DNA from: Oscillospiraceae bacterium
Lineage (GTDB): Bacteria; Bacillota; Clostridia; Monoglobales; WRAG01
Length of the DNA stretch: 53,495 nucleotides
Direction: 5' to 3'
Assembly (NCBI GenBank): GCA_009780345.1
Contig: WRAG01000012.1
Coordinates: forward strand, 1 to 53,495
The notes below the pieces were generated by a model that did not search any database, was not told the DNA's origin, and was given only the letters and a program-made list of their open reading frames with translations. Of the stretch, positions 27,999 through 36,345 are shown piece by piece (within the stretch, counting starts at the first letter, position 1; each line of letters opens with the position of its first letter). The position numbers and the translations under genes are program-made.

Positions 27999-28507
27999 CA
28001 AACTACAAATTAACCCGAAAGAAAATGAAAAACGTCGTTATCCGCGTCAAAGACGGCGTTGTTTGCGTATCCGCCCCAATGCGCGCGCCTGTCGGCGAAA
28101 TCAATAGGATTGTGGAATCCAAGGCGGATTGGATAGAAAAACAGCTCGCCAAACCGCCCGCACCGAAGTTTGCGCTGAAACATTACGACCCTACCGCCTG
28201 CCTCGAAAAATTCGGCAAAATCGCCGAAAGAGTGTATCCGCTTATTAGGGATAGGTTGCCGAATCAGCCCGCGATGTACGTGAAAGCGTACAAAAGCCGC
28301 TGGGGTTGCGCCTATCCGAGCAGAAATTATATAATCCTAAGCACACAGCTGTTCGACAAGCCCGATTCGGCGATTGAATATGTAATTTTGCACGAATACG
28401 CACACTTCCTCGCCCCGAATCATGGCGAGAAGTTCCACAAAATCATGCGTGAACTGATGCCGGATTACAAAGAGCGCAGACAGTTGTTGAAGATTCAAAA
28501 AACTTAA
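27995..28507 (+). CDS. YgjP-like zinc metallopeptidase domain protein
   Basis: A 170-residue M48-type protein of the YgjP/WLM-like group (DUF45). The zinc site is HEYAHFLAPNHGEKFH near 140-155: HExxH plus a distal histidine. SRWGCAYPSRNYIILSTQL is the usual stretch ahead of it. It lacks about 50 N-terminal residues of larger homologues (about 230), yet starts cleanly at an ATGA overlap with cutA. It is last in the operon starting at 24632. The physiological substrate is unknown. Confidence 0.85.
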   Translation: MTNYKLTRKKMKNVVIRVKDGVVCVSAPMRAPVGEINRIVESKADWIEKQLAKPPAPKFALKHYDPTACLEKFGKIAERVYPLIRDRLPNQPAMYVKAYKSRWGCAYPSRNYIILSTQLFDKPDSAIEYVILHEYAHFLAPNHGEKFHKIMRELMPDYKERRQLLKIQKT

Positions 28508-28522
28508 ATCCGCATTTCCAAG

Positions 28523-29206
28523 TTACACAAAATACTTTTTCAGTTTCTTAATCGCGCGTTTTTCGATTCGTGAAACGTATGACCGCGAAATTCCGAGTTC
28601 TTGCGCGATTTCACGTTGGGTTTTCGGCTCGATTCCGAATAAGCCGTATCGATAGCGTATTACGCTATGCTCCCGCTCGTCAAGTTCGTCTTTAATGCTT
28701 TCGTACAGCGTGCCGATTTGCATTTTAAGGTTTATTGAATCAAAAATTTCGTCGTCCTCGTTGCTGACAATGTCGATAAGGGAAATTTCGTTCCCCTCTT
28801 TATCGGTGCCAATCGAACCGTTAAGCGAAACATCGCTTAGCGTTTTTTTGTTCGCCCGAATCACCATTAGTATTTCGTTCTCAATACACCTCGCAACATA
28901 CGTCGCAAGCCGCGTACCCTTCTTCGCCGAAAATGTCGAAATCCCTTTCATAAGCCCGATTGTTCCTATGGAAATCAAATCCTCGCTGCACCGAACGCTG
29001 GACGCGTATTTTTTCGCGATATGCGCGACCAATCGGAGATTGTGCTCTATCAACTTATCTCGTGCAGCCATGTCGCCATTTTGATGTCTTTCCAAATATT
29101 CAGCCTCTTCGGCGGGCGACAAAGGCTTCGGGAACGAAGTTCCGTTCGATATGTATGAAATCAAATGCAAAATATGCTCGAAAATATTTGAAAAAAATGA
29201 CATCAT
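28523..29206 (-). CDS. sigK: Pro-sigma-K sporulation sigma factor
   Basis: A 227-residue sigma-70 family factor for late mother-cell sporulation genes. It opens with a hydrophobic 20-residue pro-sequence (FFSNIFEHILHLISYIS) before SFPKPLSPAEE, as in pro-sigma-K, which is cut by SpoIVFB. Region 2 has IEHNLRLVAHIAKKY and DLISIGTIGLMKGI; region 4 has QREIAQELGISRSYVSRIEKRAIKKLKKY. The gene is continuous, with no skin-type insertion. The start follows GGGGG. It is convergent with the metallopeptidase gene, 15 bp apart. Confidence 0.93.
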   Translation of the reverse strand: MMSFFSNIFEHILHLISYISNGTSFPKPLSPAEEAEYLERHQNGDMAARDKLIEHNLRLVAHIAKKYASSVRCSEDLISIGTIGLMKGISTFSAKKGTRLATYVARCIENEILMVIRANKKTLSDVSLNGSIGTDKEGNEISLIDIVSNEDDEIFDSINLKMQIGTLYESIKDELDEREHSVIRYRYGLFGIEPKTQREIAQELGISRSYVSRIEKRAIKKLKKYFV

Positions 29207-29218
29207 GAAATTACCCCC

Positions 29219-29265
29219 AAAAAAATATTAGGATGTGTTTGTTAAACACATCCCCTAAATATTTT
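29219..29265 (-). terminator. Terminator-like hairpin ahead of sigK
   Basis: GGATGTGTTT-gtt-AAACACATCC with flanking A/T arms; on the minus strand it ends in TAATATTTTTTT. It sits just upstream of the sigK ribosome binding site and after the terminator of the 47-residue gene, so it would stop or attenuate readthrough into sigK. Confidence 0.55.
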
Positions 29266-29292
29266 ATGCGTTCAACCCCATAAATGTGCAAC

Positions 29293-29326
29293 AAAAAAAC
29301 TGCCGATTATAAAACCGACAGTTTTT
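29293..29326 (-). terminator. Intrinsic terminator of the 47-residue gene
   Basis: On the minus strand AAAAACTGTCG, loop, CGGCAGTTTTTTT, with one T-G wobble that only works on this strand. It starts 7 nt after the small gene's stop. Confidence 0.8.
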
Positions 29327-29332
29327 GTATCA

Positions 29333-29476
29333 CTATTTCTTATCGTCATTCGCCTTTTGGCGGCTTCCCGATTGCTTTTTCGAATTCCTGTTGCCGTTAT
29401 CCGCTTTATCCGATGCAAAATGCACATTTTTCTCCTTGCGAGCCTTCTTCGAATCAACTTGACTATCCTTTGGCAT
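29333..29476 (-). CDS. Small highly charged protein, 47 residues
   Basis: A small lysine-rich hydrophilic protein: MPKDSQVDSKKARKEKNVHF, then ASDKADNGNRNSKKQSGSRQ and KANDDKK. It has no hydrophobic core and is probably disordered. AAAGGAG lies 9 nt upstream of the ATG and a terminator follows, so it looks like a real single gene. Its closeness to sigK and composition hint at a spore or nucleic-acid-binding role, but I cannot assign a family. Confidence 0.6.
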   Translation of the reverse strand: MPKDSQVDSKKARKEKNVHFASDKADNGNRNSKKQSGSRQKANDDKK

Positions 29477-29570
29477 AATAGATCACTCCTTTAGAAGTTA
29501 GTATTCCCGCTTGCCAAACTTATATCCATATGTTAAAATTAAGGCATAAAAAAATTTCGGAGGTAATTTC

Positions 29571-31058
29571 ATGAAAAAAATAATCATAGTCGGCGGAGGG
29601 ATAGCGGGCTTATCGGCAGGAGTCTACGCCGCGCAAAGCGGTTTTGACGTAACAATTTTGGAACAGCACAGCATCCCCGGCGGATTTTGCACAAGTTGGA
29701 AACGAAACGGCTATCTGTTCGAAGGCGGCTTGCATTGGCTGACCGGCTCGTCTGCGCAACAGCCGCTTAACAAGGTTTGGCGCGAACTTGGCGCGATAGA
29801 TGATAATACGAAAATTTTCACCCGCGACCCATTTTTGATCTACGATCATCACGGTCAGCAGGCGAAGCTTTACCGCGACGTCGAAAAATTGCGCGCGCAC
29901 CTTTGCGAAATTTCGCCGGAAGATAAAAAGGAAATCAACAAATTCTGCAACGATATCAAGAAATTTTCGAAAGTTACCATGCCGCTGACCGACATCAAAG
30001 GCGTCAAAGTCAAAGAAAAATCCCGCCCGAAACTATCGTCATTGCTCTCCATGCTTCCCGTTCTTGCGAAATTCTCGAAATATAGTAAAATCACCGCCGC
30101 CGAATATGCCGCGCGCTTCAAGAACCCGGTCATTCGCGGGTTGGTAGGCGATATGCTGGACGAGTATTATCCCGCGCTGTTTATGTTTATGTCTTTCGGC
30201 GTTTTCACGTCCGGCGACGGCGGATTTTTAGAAGGCGGCTCGCTGAAAATGACGCAAAATATCGCCAATCGCTTCAAATCCCTCGGTGGAAAAATTCAGC
30301 ACAACATTAAAGTCGAGCAAGTACTCATCGAAAACGGAAAAACCGTCGGCGTGCTTGTGGGCGGCGAAAAAATGCAAGCCGACAGCGTAATCGTCACAAC
30401 CGACACCGCCGTCGCGATTGACAGGCTGTTCGCCGCGCCGCTAAACGAATCTTGGACCGACAAAATGCGCGCGCTAAAGCCTAAATCAATGGTGAGCACC
30501 TTTGTTTGTCTCGGCGTCGAAGCGGATTTGTCTGACATGCCTGAGGTTACTAATTATTTTCTCGACAAACCGCTCACCTACGCCGGCAAGGAGCATAACG
30601 TGTTCGGCTACGAGCATTACGCAACCTACGAAAGCTTCGCTCCGAAAGGTTGCACGGCGGTAACGGTCACATTCATGGGCGACACTTACGATTTTTGGAA
30701 AACGCATAAGGAAAATGGCACATACGAGGACGAGAAAAAGAAACTCGCCGACACCGTAATCGAAATTCTTACCGAAAAACTCCCGCAAATAAAGGACAAA
30801 GTCGCGGTTGTTGACGTCGCGACGCCGCTGACCTACGAGCGATACTGCGGAAGCTATCACGGCGGCTGGATGACAAAGGTCGGCAAAGGCGAAAAAATGG
30901 AATCCTACCCGTCGAAAAGCGAAACCGTGAAAGGTTTATATTTTGCCGGATATCGCCTTACGCCTCCGGGCGGATTGCCCGTCGCCGCCGAAACCGGACG
31001 TAAAGCGGCACAGCATCTGTGCAAGGATACCAACACGGTATTTCAAGGCAAAATTTAG
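29571..31058 (+). CDS. Phytoene-desaturase-like FAD-dependent oxidoreductase
   Basis: A 495-residue flavoprotein of the CrtI/retinol-saturase-like group. The dinucleotide-binding motif GGGIAGLSAGVYAA is at residues 7-20, followed by TILEQHSIPGGFCTSWKR, and a C-terminal GLYFAGYRLTPPGGLPVAAETGR that closes the FAD site. These enzymes act on polyenes or similar lipids, but no carotenoid genes are nearby, so the substrate is unknown. The start follows CGGAGG. A GNAT gene follows after 12 bp and is probably co-transcribed. Confidence 0.85.
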   Translation: MKKIIIVGGGIAGLSAGVYAAQSGFDVTILEQHSIPGGFCTSWKRNGYLFEGGLHWLTGSSAQQPLNKVWRELGAIDDNTKIFTRDPFLIYDHHGQQAKLYRDVEKLRAHLCEISPEDKKEINKFCNDIKKFSKVTMPLTDIKGVKVKEKSRPKLSSLLSMLPVLAKFSKYSKITAAEYAARFKNPVIRGLVGDMLDEYYPALFMFMSFGVFTSGDGGFLEGGSLKMTQNIANRFKSLGGKIQHNIKVEQVLIENGKTVGVLVGGEKMQADSVIVTTDTAVAIDRLFAAPLNESWTDKMRALKPKSMVSTFVCLGVEADLSDMPEVTNYFLDKPLTYAGKEHNVFGYEHYATYESFAPKGCTAVTVTFMGDTYDFWKTHKENGTYEDEKKKLADTVIEILTEKLPQIKDKVAVVDVATPLTYERYCGSYHGGWMTKVGKGEKMESYPSKSETVKGLYFAGYRLTPPGGLPVAAETGRKAAQHLCKDTNTVFQGKI

Positions 31059-31070
31059 GAGTGAAAGCTT

Positions 31071-31556
31071 ATGAACCTAATCATTCGTGAGATTCGGGAA
31101 TCCGAATATCCGATTTTAGAAGATTTTCTCTACCACGCAATCTACATCCCGCCCGGCGAAGAATACCCGCCGCGCAAGATTATTTTCGACCCGGAAATAT
31201 ATATCTACGTTAAAGATTTCGGCAAAGCCGACGACTGCGGCATAATCGCCGAGCTTGACGGCGAAATTGTGGGCGCGGCATGGACGCGCATTATTCCCGC
31301 ATACGGAAATATCGACGAAAACACGCCCGAGCTGGCAATCTCAATCCTGCCCGAACATCGCGGACAAAATATCGGAACGATGCTGATGGAACATTTGTTT
31401 GAAACGTTGCGATTGCGTGGCTACAAGCGGACCTCGCTTTCGGTGCAACAGAACAATCCGGCGGTAAGATTCTACAAACGATTAGGATACGAAATCACCG
31501 ACGAAAAGCTCGACCACGCAGGTCACGAAGACTATATTATGGTAAAAAAATTGTAG
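31071..31556 (+). CDS. GNAT-family N-acetyltransferase
   Basis: A 161-residue GNAT enzyme. The acetyl-CoA-binding core is ELAISILPEHRGQNIGTMLMEHLFE (near 97-121, with the R/Q-x-x-G-x-G/A pattern RGQNIG), then TSLSVQQNNPAVRFYKRLGYE. The acceptor is not predictable. AGGAGTG precedes the ATG. It follows the FAD enzyme by 12 bp and ends in a shared hairpin with the convergent alkyltransferase-like gene. Confidence 0.88.
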   Translation: MNLIIREIRESEYPILEDFLYHAIYIPPGEEYPPRKIIFDPEIYIYVKDFGKADDCGIIAELDGEIVGAAWTRIIPAYGNIDENTPELAISILPEHRGQNIGTMLMEHLFETLRLRGYKRTSLSVQQNNPAVRFYKRLGYEITDEKLDHAGHEDYIMVKKL

Positions 31557-31580
31557 GGTGTGTCTAAAAAGACACACCCT
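31555..31580. terminator. Hairpin between convergent GNAT and ATL genes
   Basis: AGGGTGTGTCT-aaaa-AGACACACCCT, an 11-bp perfect stem across the GNAT stop and just past the ATL stop. The T run is weak on both strands, so it may need help to terminate. Confidence 0.55.
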
Positions 31581-31884
31581 ATTCTAATCCATCCCATCGG
31601 CACAATTCCATATCAACCCGCCCATCCGGCAGGAACGTTACATCTTCGGTTTCCAAAAACTGCCTGCGCAAATCGGCATAAACGCCGCCGGTAATGGATC
31701 CGTCGTTCATCACGACTCGTTGCCACGGCAAATGTTCAGGACAGCGGCGCATAGCCCAACCAACCATCCTCGCCCCGCGCGGACTGCCTAACATTCGGGA
31801 AATTTGACCATAGGAAACAACTTTCCCATATGGTATTTGTTCAACGATTGAGTAAACTTGTTCGAAGAATGAGTTCGAGTTCAT
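31579..31884 (-). CDS. Alkyltransferase-like protein (ATL, MGMT family)
   Basis: A 101-residue protein with the DNA-binding half of O6-alkylguanine-DNA alkyltransferases: VSYGQISRMLGSPRGARMVGWAMRRCP. The acceptor motif PCHRV is PWQRV here (W54 in place of cysteine), the hallmark of ATL proteins, which flag O6-alkylguanine for nucleotide excision repair instead of removing it. The length is normal for ATLs. It starts after AAGGAA with repeat block R5 directly upstream. Confidence 0.9.
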   Translation of the reverse strand: MNSNSFFEQVYSIVEQIPYGKVVSYGQISRMLGSPRGARMVGWAMRRCPEHLPWQRVVMNDGSITGGVYADLRRQFLETEDVTFLPDGRVDMELCRWDGLE

Positions 31885-31904
31885 GTGGTTATATTCCTTT
31901 TTGC

Positions 31905-32490
31905 GCTGTCAAGCGCATATTTGCGCCTGCGGGCGCGGGCATTTTTGCCGCCACGGCGGCGGGGTTTTTGCGGGCTTCGAAGCCCATCTTTGTTTGTCAA
32001 GGACCAGCCCTTGACAATCCCGCAAGTTTTTGCGCGCCAAAAACTTGACTAAAAGCGCCGCGCTCACGCACGTGCTTACAAACCAAGCACACGTGGCGCG
32101 GAAGCGAGTACAATCAACTCGCCCCTACCCCAAAATATCTCGCGCTTTTAGGCGCGGGTCGGTCTCGAACGAAAGCAGTAATATATCTCGCTAATCTTTC
32201 CCGACTCCCGTTGGTCGCTGGATAATTCGACTACAGCTTGTAAAATACACAAGCTAAGTCTCATTTACCGCGAATGCGGTTCGCTAACCCAGCTTTTCTG
32301 TCGCCGGCTTTGGCGCAAATCGCTGCTTTTTGGCGTTTGCGACCATAGGCGACCGGGATTGGCAAGGGCAGAGCCCTTGTCGCCCGCCCGGCAGGGCATT
32401 GGCTTCGGAGCCCCGCTCTGAATAATGGGTTTTAGGGCAAAGCCCTAAAAATTATGCGGCAATTGCCGCAAATATGCGCTTGTCAGCGCA
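31905..32490 (-). repeat. Hairpin-mosaic repeat block R5
   Basis: A 590-bp gap without a gene. On the minus strand it has the R2 module order: GGGC/GCCC hairpin, AAGGGC/GCCCTT with the AATCCCGGTCGCC flank, then CAAGTTTTT/AAAAACTTG and GTCAAGG/CCTTGAC. Changed stems include AGCTTGT/ACAAGCT and GTGCTT/AAGCAC. It is co-oriented with the downstream ATL gene. Confidence 0.83.
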
Positions 32491-32493
32491 AAA

Positions 32494-33048
32494 CTATTTA
32501 TTCTTCCACCGCTCAACAATCTTCTCAATATGATCAATCATAAACTGTTGCGCCGCTGTATTATACAAAATCGCCTTATATGTGCCGTAATGTGACGTCC
32601 GTTCTTCGGCGATAATTCCCAACGCCGCGCCGCTTGACGACGGCTCTTTCCGCCGCTTATCGTTAATCACATTCTCAACAAGATAGCCTTGCTCAACAAG
32701 CCATTCGGTAAACGCGGTCGTCGGAATTTTCCTCATCCCCATGGAAATCGCGAGCTCGGCAATCGGCTTGGTAAACTCGCTGATTTGCAGGTTGCTCGCT
32801 GCCGCCGAAAGGTTCGCGCGAAACTCGTCGGTTAATATAAACTCGCTGCCTCTCGGCGGTTTGCCGACATTTCCGTTGTTGTCAATTACTTGCCTCAAAA
32901 TATCGGCAACGTAGAAAAAACACCGCGACAAACGAACGTTATTCAAACAAGTATCGTTCGGCAATTCCTCGCCGGTGGAAGGGTCAACCCCATTGGCTAA
33001 CCCTAAAATATAATTATGCGCAAGCCGCATTTTTTCCAATTCGGTCAT
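32494..33048 (-). CDS. Hypothetical protein, 184 residues
   Basis: I cannot name this protein. It begins MTELEKMRLAHNYILGLANG, followed by VDPSTGEELPNDTCLNNVRLSR. The phrase ANGxDPxTGExLPxD, with a following helix, is one I associate with a small helical domain in various Firmicutes proteins, not with a firm function. The rest is mostly helical with no membrane segment and a charged KRRKEPSS linker near 130. GGGGGAG precedes the ATG. The stop abuts repeat block R5. Confidence 0.6.
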   Translation of the reverse strand: MTELEKMRLAHNYILGLANGVDPSTGEELPNDTCLNNVRLSRCFFYVADILRQVIDNNGNVGKPPRGSEFILTDEFRANLSAAASNLQISEFTKPIAELAISMGMRKIPTTAFTEWLVEQGYLVENVINDKRRKEPSSSGAALGIIAEERTSHYGTYKAILYNTAAQQFMIDHIEKIVERWKNK

Positions 33049-33062
33049 GTTGTTCTCTCCCC

Positions 33063-33464
33063 CTAATCGCCTCTCACCGTCTCGAACGGCCAGTCTATAA
33101 TCCCGCCGAAATTGTATACGTTTCTATATCCCATATTAGCCAAAGTCTGCGCCGCAATCGCGCTTCTACGACCGGATTGGCAGTAAACTAAAATCACCGC
33201 GTTTTTATCCGGTAATTTGTCCTCAACCGGACCTCTGATCTCGCTGTACGGAATCAAAATTGCGCCGGCAATATGCTCCTCCTGAAACTCCTGCTCCGTC
33301 CGCACGTCAAGAATAACAAAATCGGTCAACGTACGCATCATAACATGCGCTTCTACTGCTGAAATGTTTTGATATGCAGCCGGTTCGTCCGCTTCTCCGC
33401 ACCCGGTAAGCAAAAATACGCAAATGATGAGTACACTTAAGATAATAAATATTTTTTTCAACAT
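33063..33464 (-). CDS. Rhodanese-domain lipoprotein
   Basis: A 133-residue exported lipoprotein. A signal peptide (MLKKIFIILSVLIICVFLL) ends in the lipobox LTGC, placing it on the outer face of the membrane. A single rhodanese domain follows: VILDVRTEQEFQEEHIAGA and the active loop CQSGRRS, whose cysteine is positioned to carry a persulfide. The sulfur donor and acceptor are unknown. I start at 33464 after AAAGGAG; a longer frame from 33524 adds residues before the signal and overlaps the divergent MFS promoter. Confidence 0.88.
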   Translation of the reverse strand: MLKKIFIILSVLIICVFLLTGCGEADEPAAYQNISAVEAHVMMRTLTDFVILDVRTEQEFQEEHIAGAILIPYSEIRGPVEDKLPDKNAVILVYCQSGRRSAIAAQTLANMGYRNVYNFGGIIDWPFETVRGD

Positions 33465-33490
33465 TTCCACTCCTTTTTTTAGTTTTAAGA

Positions 33491-33519
33491 TTGACGTAAT
33501 CGCATATATAATGTATACT
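33491..33519 (+). promoter_or_regulatory. Promoter of the MFS transporter gene
   Basis: TTGACG (33491-33496), a 17-bp spacer and TATACT (33514-33519), 43 nt before the GTG start at 33562. Confidence 0.7.
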
Positions 33520-33561
33520 ATCACAGAAAGCGAAATTTTTCAACATAAGAGGAAGATATTT

Positions 33562-34806
33562 GTGAAAATTTTTAAACTTATAGGCTCGGTAATTGTCAAT
33601 TTTATCGGAATCAAGGTTTTTAACGAAAAACAGAAAAAATTCTATCGAAGCGAATTTTTTGTCTTTTTCGCGATGAATCTTACCAATATATTTGTTAACA
33701 CATTTATAATGGCAAGCGGCGGCGGAATCGCCGACGTCGCGATGTATAACCTTTTTATCGTTATATCGGTCGGAATCACAAGCATCATACAAGCGCATCT
33801 GGCGAAGAAAATCGGACTAATCAAGGCATATAGATTAGGGCTTGTGATGTTTATATTGTTTAACTTAACCATTTTGGTGCTTCGGGAAAATATCAACGAT
33901 TTTCTATGGCTCGCCGGCGCCCTGGCGGGGATAAGCACAACGCTGTTCTTCGTGTCTCGGAATATGATCATCTTGGTTTGCGCCGACTATGACCAAGACG
34001 CGGAAAGCGTCTACTGGGGCGCGGCGGGAATATTGAACTCGGTTCTTGTAATCACTTTGCCGGTATTGGCGGGGCTTGTTATACAATTCGGACGGATTCA
34101 ATTATCACATATTTTTGACGGAATGCTCGGATACTACATAACATTCTCACTCGGAATTTTGGCGTTTTTGGTGGCTTTGGCGTTTAGTTTCCGCGTGCCC
34201 GTTTTGCCGGCTAAACATAGCGACACCAACATTTGGCAAGACGTGAAAGTTTTGCTTAGGAAAAAAAGTGTTATCTACAGCGGACTTGGCGAGTTTTTCA
34301 GAGGAATGAAAGACACCGCCTCGGGCTTTATTTTGGTTACTTTGCTGTTCAGCAGTACGGGAAGCGAAGCGTGGGTCGGAACTTTTACCATGGTTATGGC
34401 AACATGCCAACTGATCGGATTTTGTATAACCGCGCGATACCTTAACCTGAAAAGAACGAAAAATTTTCTCCTTGCCTTCGCTCTAACGGTATCCATCACG
34501 CCGCTTTTACTGCTGCTCGGCGTTGAACTTTGGACACTCTTCGTGGTCGGCGGCGCGGGATTCCTTGTAATAAGCTTCCAAAACGCGGCAAACGTTATCT
34601 GCTCTAACGCAATCAGAGGCTACGTCGAAAGCGGCTTTATGATTCGAGAACTGTTTTTGAACGTCGGACGCGTTTTCGGTCTAACGTTCCTGCTATTCAT
34701 GTCGCAAAGCGAATCCTTCGTAACAATCGCGATTATAACGCTGGGCTCTACGCAATTATTTATGTGGCTCGCCCACTCACAAGTGAAGTTCAAGCAAGTA
34801 ACCTAA
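33562..34806 (+). CDS. MFS-type transporter
   Basis: A 414-residue membrane protein with about 12 hydrophobic segments and a central loop near 215-235 (RVPVLPAKHSDTNIWQDVK), the usual MFS plan. The cargo is unknown; it resembles exporters and uptake carriers without a clear signature. I take the GTG at 33562, 6 nt after GAGGAAG, over the longer frame from 33424, which would run antisense through the rhodanese gene start. It is convergent with the aldolase gene, overlapping it by 4 bp. Confidence 0.82.
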   Translation: MKIFKLIGSVIVNFIGIKVFNEKQKKFYRSEFFVFFAMNLTNIFVNTFIMASGGGIADVAMYNLFIVISVGITSIIQAHLAKKIGLIKAYRLGLVMFILFNLTILVLRENINDFLWLAGALAGISTTLFFVSRNMIILVCADYDQDAESVYWGAAGILNSVLVITLPVLAGLVIQFGRIQLSHIFDGMLGYYITFSLGILAFLVALAFSFRVPVLPAKHSDTNIWQDVKVLLRKKSVIYSGLGEFFRGMKDTASGFILVTLLFSSTGSEAWVGTFTMVMATCQLIGFCITARYLNLKRTKNFLLAFALTVSITPLLLLLGVELWTLFVVGGAGFLVISFQNAANVICSNAIRGYVESGFMIRELFLNVGRVFGLTFLLFMSQSESFVTIAIITLGSTQLFMWLAHSQVKFKQVT

Positions 34807-35645
34807 TTTGCTTTACCGGAAGAACCGAAAATCCGCATTTTCTCTTGAACGACCGCCTTAACCGCGTCTTTCGCCGACACCGTCGAACTTTCGAAACTTT
34901 TGCCGTCTTGAAAATCAAGCGCGTAAGCCTTATGCGCCGCGTTGAAAATCTCGGTTCCGATATTCACCTTACGGATTCCGTTTGCGACAGTATTCTTGAA
35001 ATCATCGGGTGAAAGTCCGCTTCCACCGTGCAAAACCAGCGGTTTCGAACTGATTTTATTAATTTCCGCCAGCCTGTTTATATCAAGGCTCGGCGGTTTT
35101 TTATATTTCCCATGAACCGTGCCGATTGCAACCGCAAGCGCGTCAATGCCGGTCTTTTCGATAAAGTCGGCAACCTGAACCGGGTTCGTATGCTCTTCGT
35201 CAAAGCCGCAATCGTCCCCCGTTTCATTTCCGCCGACACGTCCAAGCTCCGCTTCAACGCTGATATTCAACGGCCTCGCCATTTCGACAATCAAGCGAGT
35301 GTTCGCGATGTTTTCGTCATACGGTAAAGCGCTCCCGTCGTACATAACCGAAGTAAATCCAAGACTGATCGCCTCTTGAATGTTCGAAAACTCCACTCCG
35401 TGGTCGTAATGCAGGCATATCGGAACGCTAACCTCGCGCGCCAACTGACGCATGATTGAAGCGACGTAACGAAGCGGCACAAACGGCAAATGCACTTCCG
35501 CAAAGCCTAAAATAAGCGGTGATCGCTCGGCTTCCGCCGCTTCAACAATCCCCCGCGCCATTTCCAAATTTACCATGTTAAAAAGCCCAACCGCATACCC
35601 ACGCCGCTCGGCGTCTGCTAAAATTTCTTTTAAATTCACTAACAT
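34803..35645 (-). CDS. Class II fructose-bisphosphate-type aldolase
   Basis: A 280-residue class II ketose-bisphosphate aldolase. Zinc ligands are visible: H in LHYDHGVEFSN (near 79-84), E in SVEAELGRVGG, H in GTVHGKYK and H in LVLHGGSGL. MYDGSALPYDENIANT is the substrate loop. The family includes FbaA, GatY and KbaY; which bisphosphate is used is undecided, but it fits glycolysis or tagatose breakdown. The GGGGGGATT site precedes ATG 35645, which overlaps the maf stop by 1 bp. Confidence 0.9.
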   Translation of the reverse strand: MLVNLKEILADAERRGYAVGLFNMVNLEMARGIVEAAEAERSPLILGFAEVHLPFVPLRYVASIMRQLAREVSVPICLHYDHGVEFSNIQEAISLGFTSVMYDGSALPYDENIANTRLIVEMARPLNISVEAELGRVGGNETGDDCGFDEEHTNPVQVADFIEKTGIDALAVAIGTVHGKYKKPPSLDINRLAEINKISSKPLVLHGGSGLSPDDFKNTVANGIRKVNIGTEIFNAAHKAYALDFQDGKSFESSTVSAKDAVKAVVQEKMRIFGSSGKAN

Positions 35646-36214
35646 TACTGAATCCCCCCCAATATATTCATCAACATTTCGGTCGGAAGCCCGACAACGT
35701 TGTTATAACTTCCGTCATAGCTTGCCACAAACTCTTTCGCCGCGCCTTGAATCCCATATCCGCCCGCCTTGTCGAACGGCTCGCCTGTTTTGATATAATC
35801 GCGAATCTCATCATCGGTCAAATCCCTAAATTGCACCAACGTTTCGCAAACGTCGGTTACGATTTTACCGTCAAGTGAAACGCTTAAACCGGTAAACACG
35901 CTGTGTTGCCTACCTGACAGTGCTTGAAGCATAAGATGCGCGTCATTTTCATCTGTCGGCTTACCGAGAATCCGATTATCGATAGAAACGACAGTATCGG
36001 CGGCGATAATTACAGCGCTATCGGCTTGCGTGTCTGCCATATCCAAAATAGCATTTAATTTCCGCCGCGAAAGCGTTGCCGCAAACTCGGCAGGAGACAA
36101 ACCGTCGATAATATCTTCGCAAACGTCGGGCGCGATTACGTCGAACGTAAATCCTAACTTAGACAGCAATTCCCGCCGTCTCGGCGACTGCGACGCCAGT
36201 ATGATTTTGTGCAT
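35645..36214 (-). CDS. maf: Maf-family nucleotide pyrophosphatase
   Basis: A 189-residue Maf protein hydrolysing non-standard or UTP/dTTP-type nucleotides to monophosphates. The start IILASQSPRRRELLSKLG and the middle AADTVVSIDNRILGKP are diagnostic, as is GYGIQGAAKEFVASYDGSYNNVVGLP near 150-175. The length is typical. GAGGTG precedes the ATG, and the promoter is at 36245-36273. It is co-transcribed with the overlapping aldolase gene. Confidence 0.94.
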   Translation of the reverse strand: MHKIILASQSPRRRELLSKLGFTFDVIAPDVCEDIIDGLSPAEFAATLSRRKLNAILDMADTQADSAVIIAADTVVSIDNRILGKPTDENDAHLMLQALSGRQHSVFTGLSVSLDGKIVTDVCETLVQFRDLTDDEIRDYIKTGEPFDKAGGYGIQGAAKEFVASYDGSYNNVVGLPTEMLMNILGGIQ

Positions 36215-36244
36215 AATTTTTCACCTCATTCTAATCTCATTCTA

Positions 36245-36273
36245 ATTATGAACGGAATTTTAATTTTTGTCAA
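36245..36273 (-). promoter_or_regulatory. Promoter of maf and the aldolase gene
   Basis: On the minus strand TTGACA (36268-36273), a 17-bp spacer and CATAAT (36245-36250), about 30 nt before the maf start. Confidence 0.75.
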
Positions 36274-36290
36274 TATTTTCCCGAAAACTA

Positions 36291-36319
36291 TTTACAATTT
36301 CGGCGAAGAATGATATTAT
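36291..36319 (+). promoter_or_regulatory. Promoter of kduI
   Basis: TTTACA (36291-36296), a 17-bp spacer and TATTAT (36314-36319). It gives a 5' leader of about 130 nt made of repeat-derived hairpins. Confidence 0.7.
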
Positions 36320-36345
36320 AAACATTAGAAATTATTAAAATTTAA

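Noticed and set aside
28523-29206. Interrupted sigK (skin-like element)
   Set aside because: The frame is continuous from pro-sequence to region 4.
31830-32048. Plus-strand frame spanning the ATL start and R5
   Set aside because: It reads the ATL gene backwards into repeat sequence, with no start signals.
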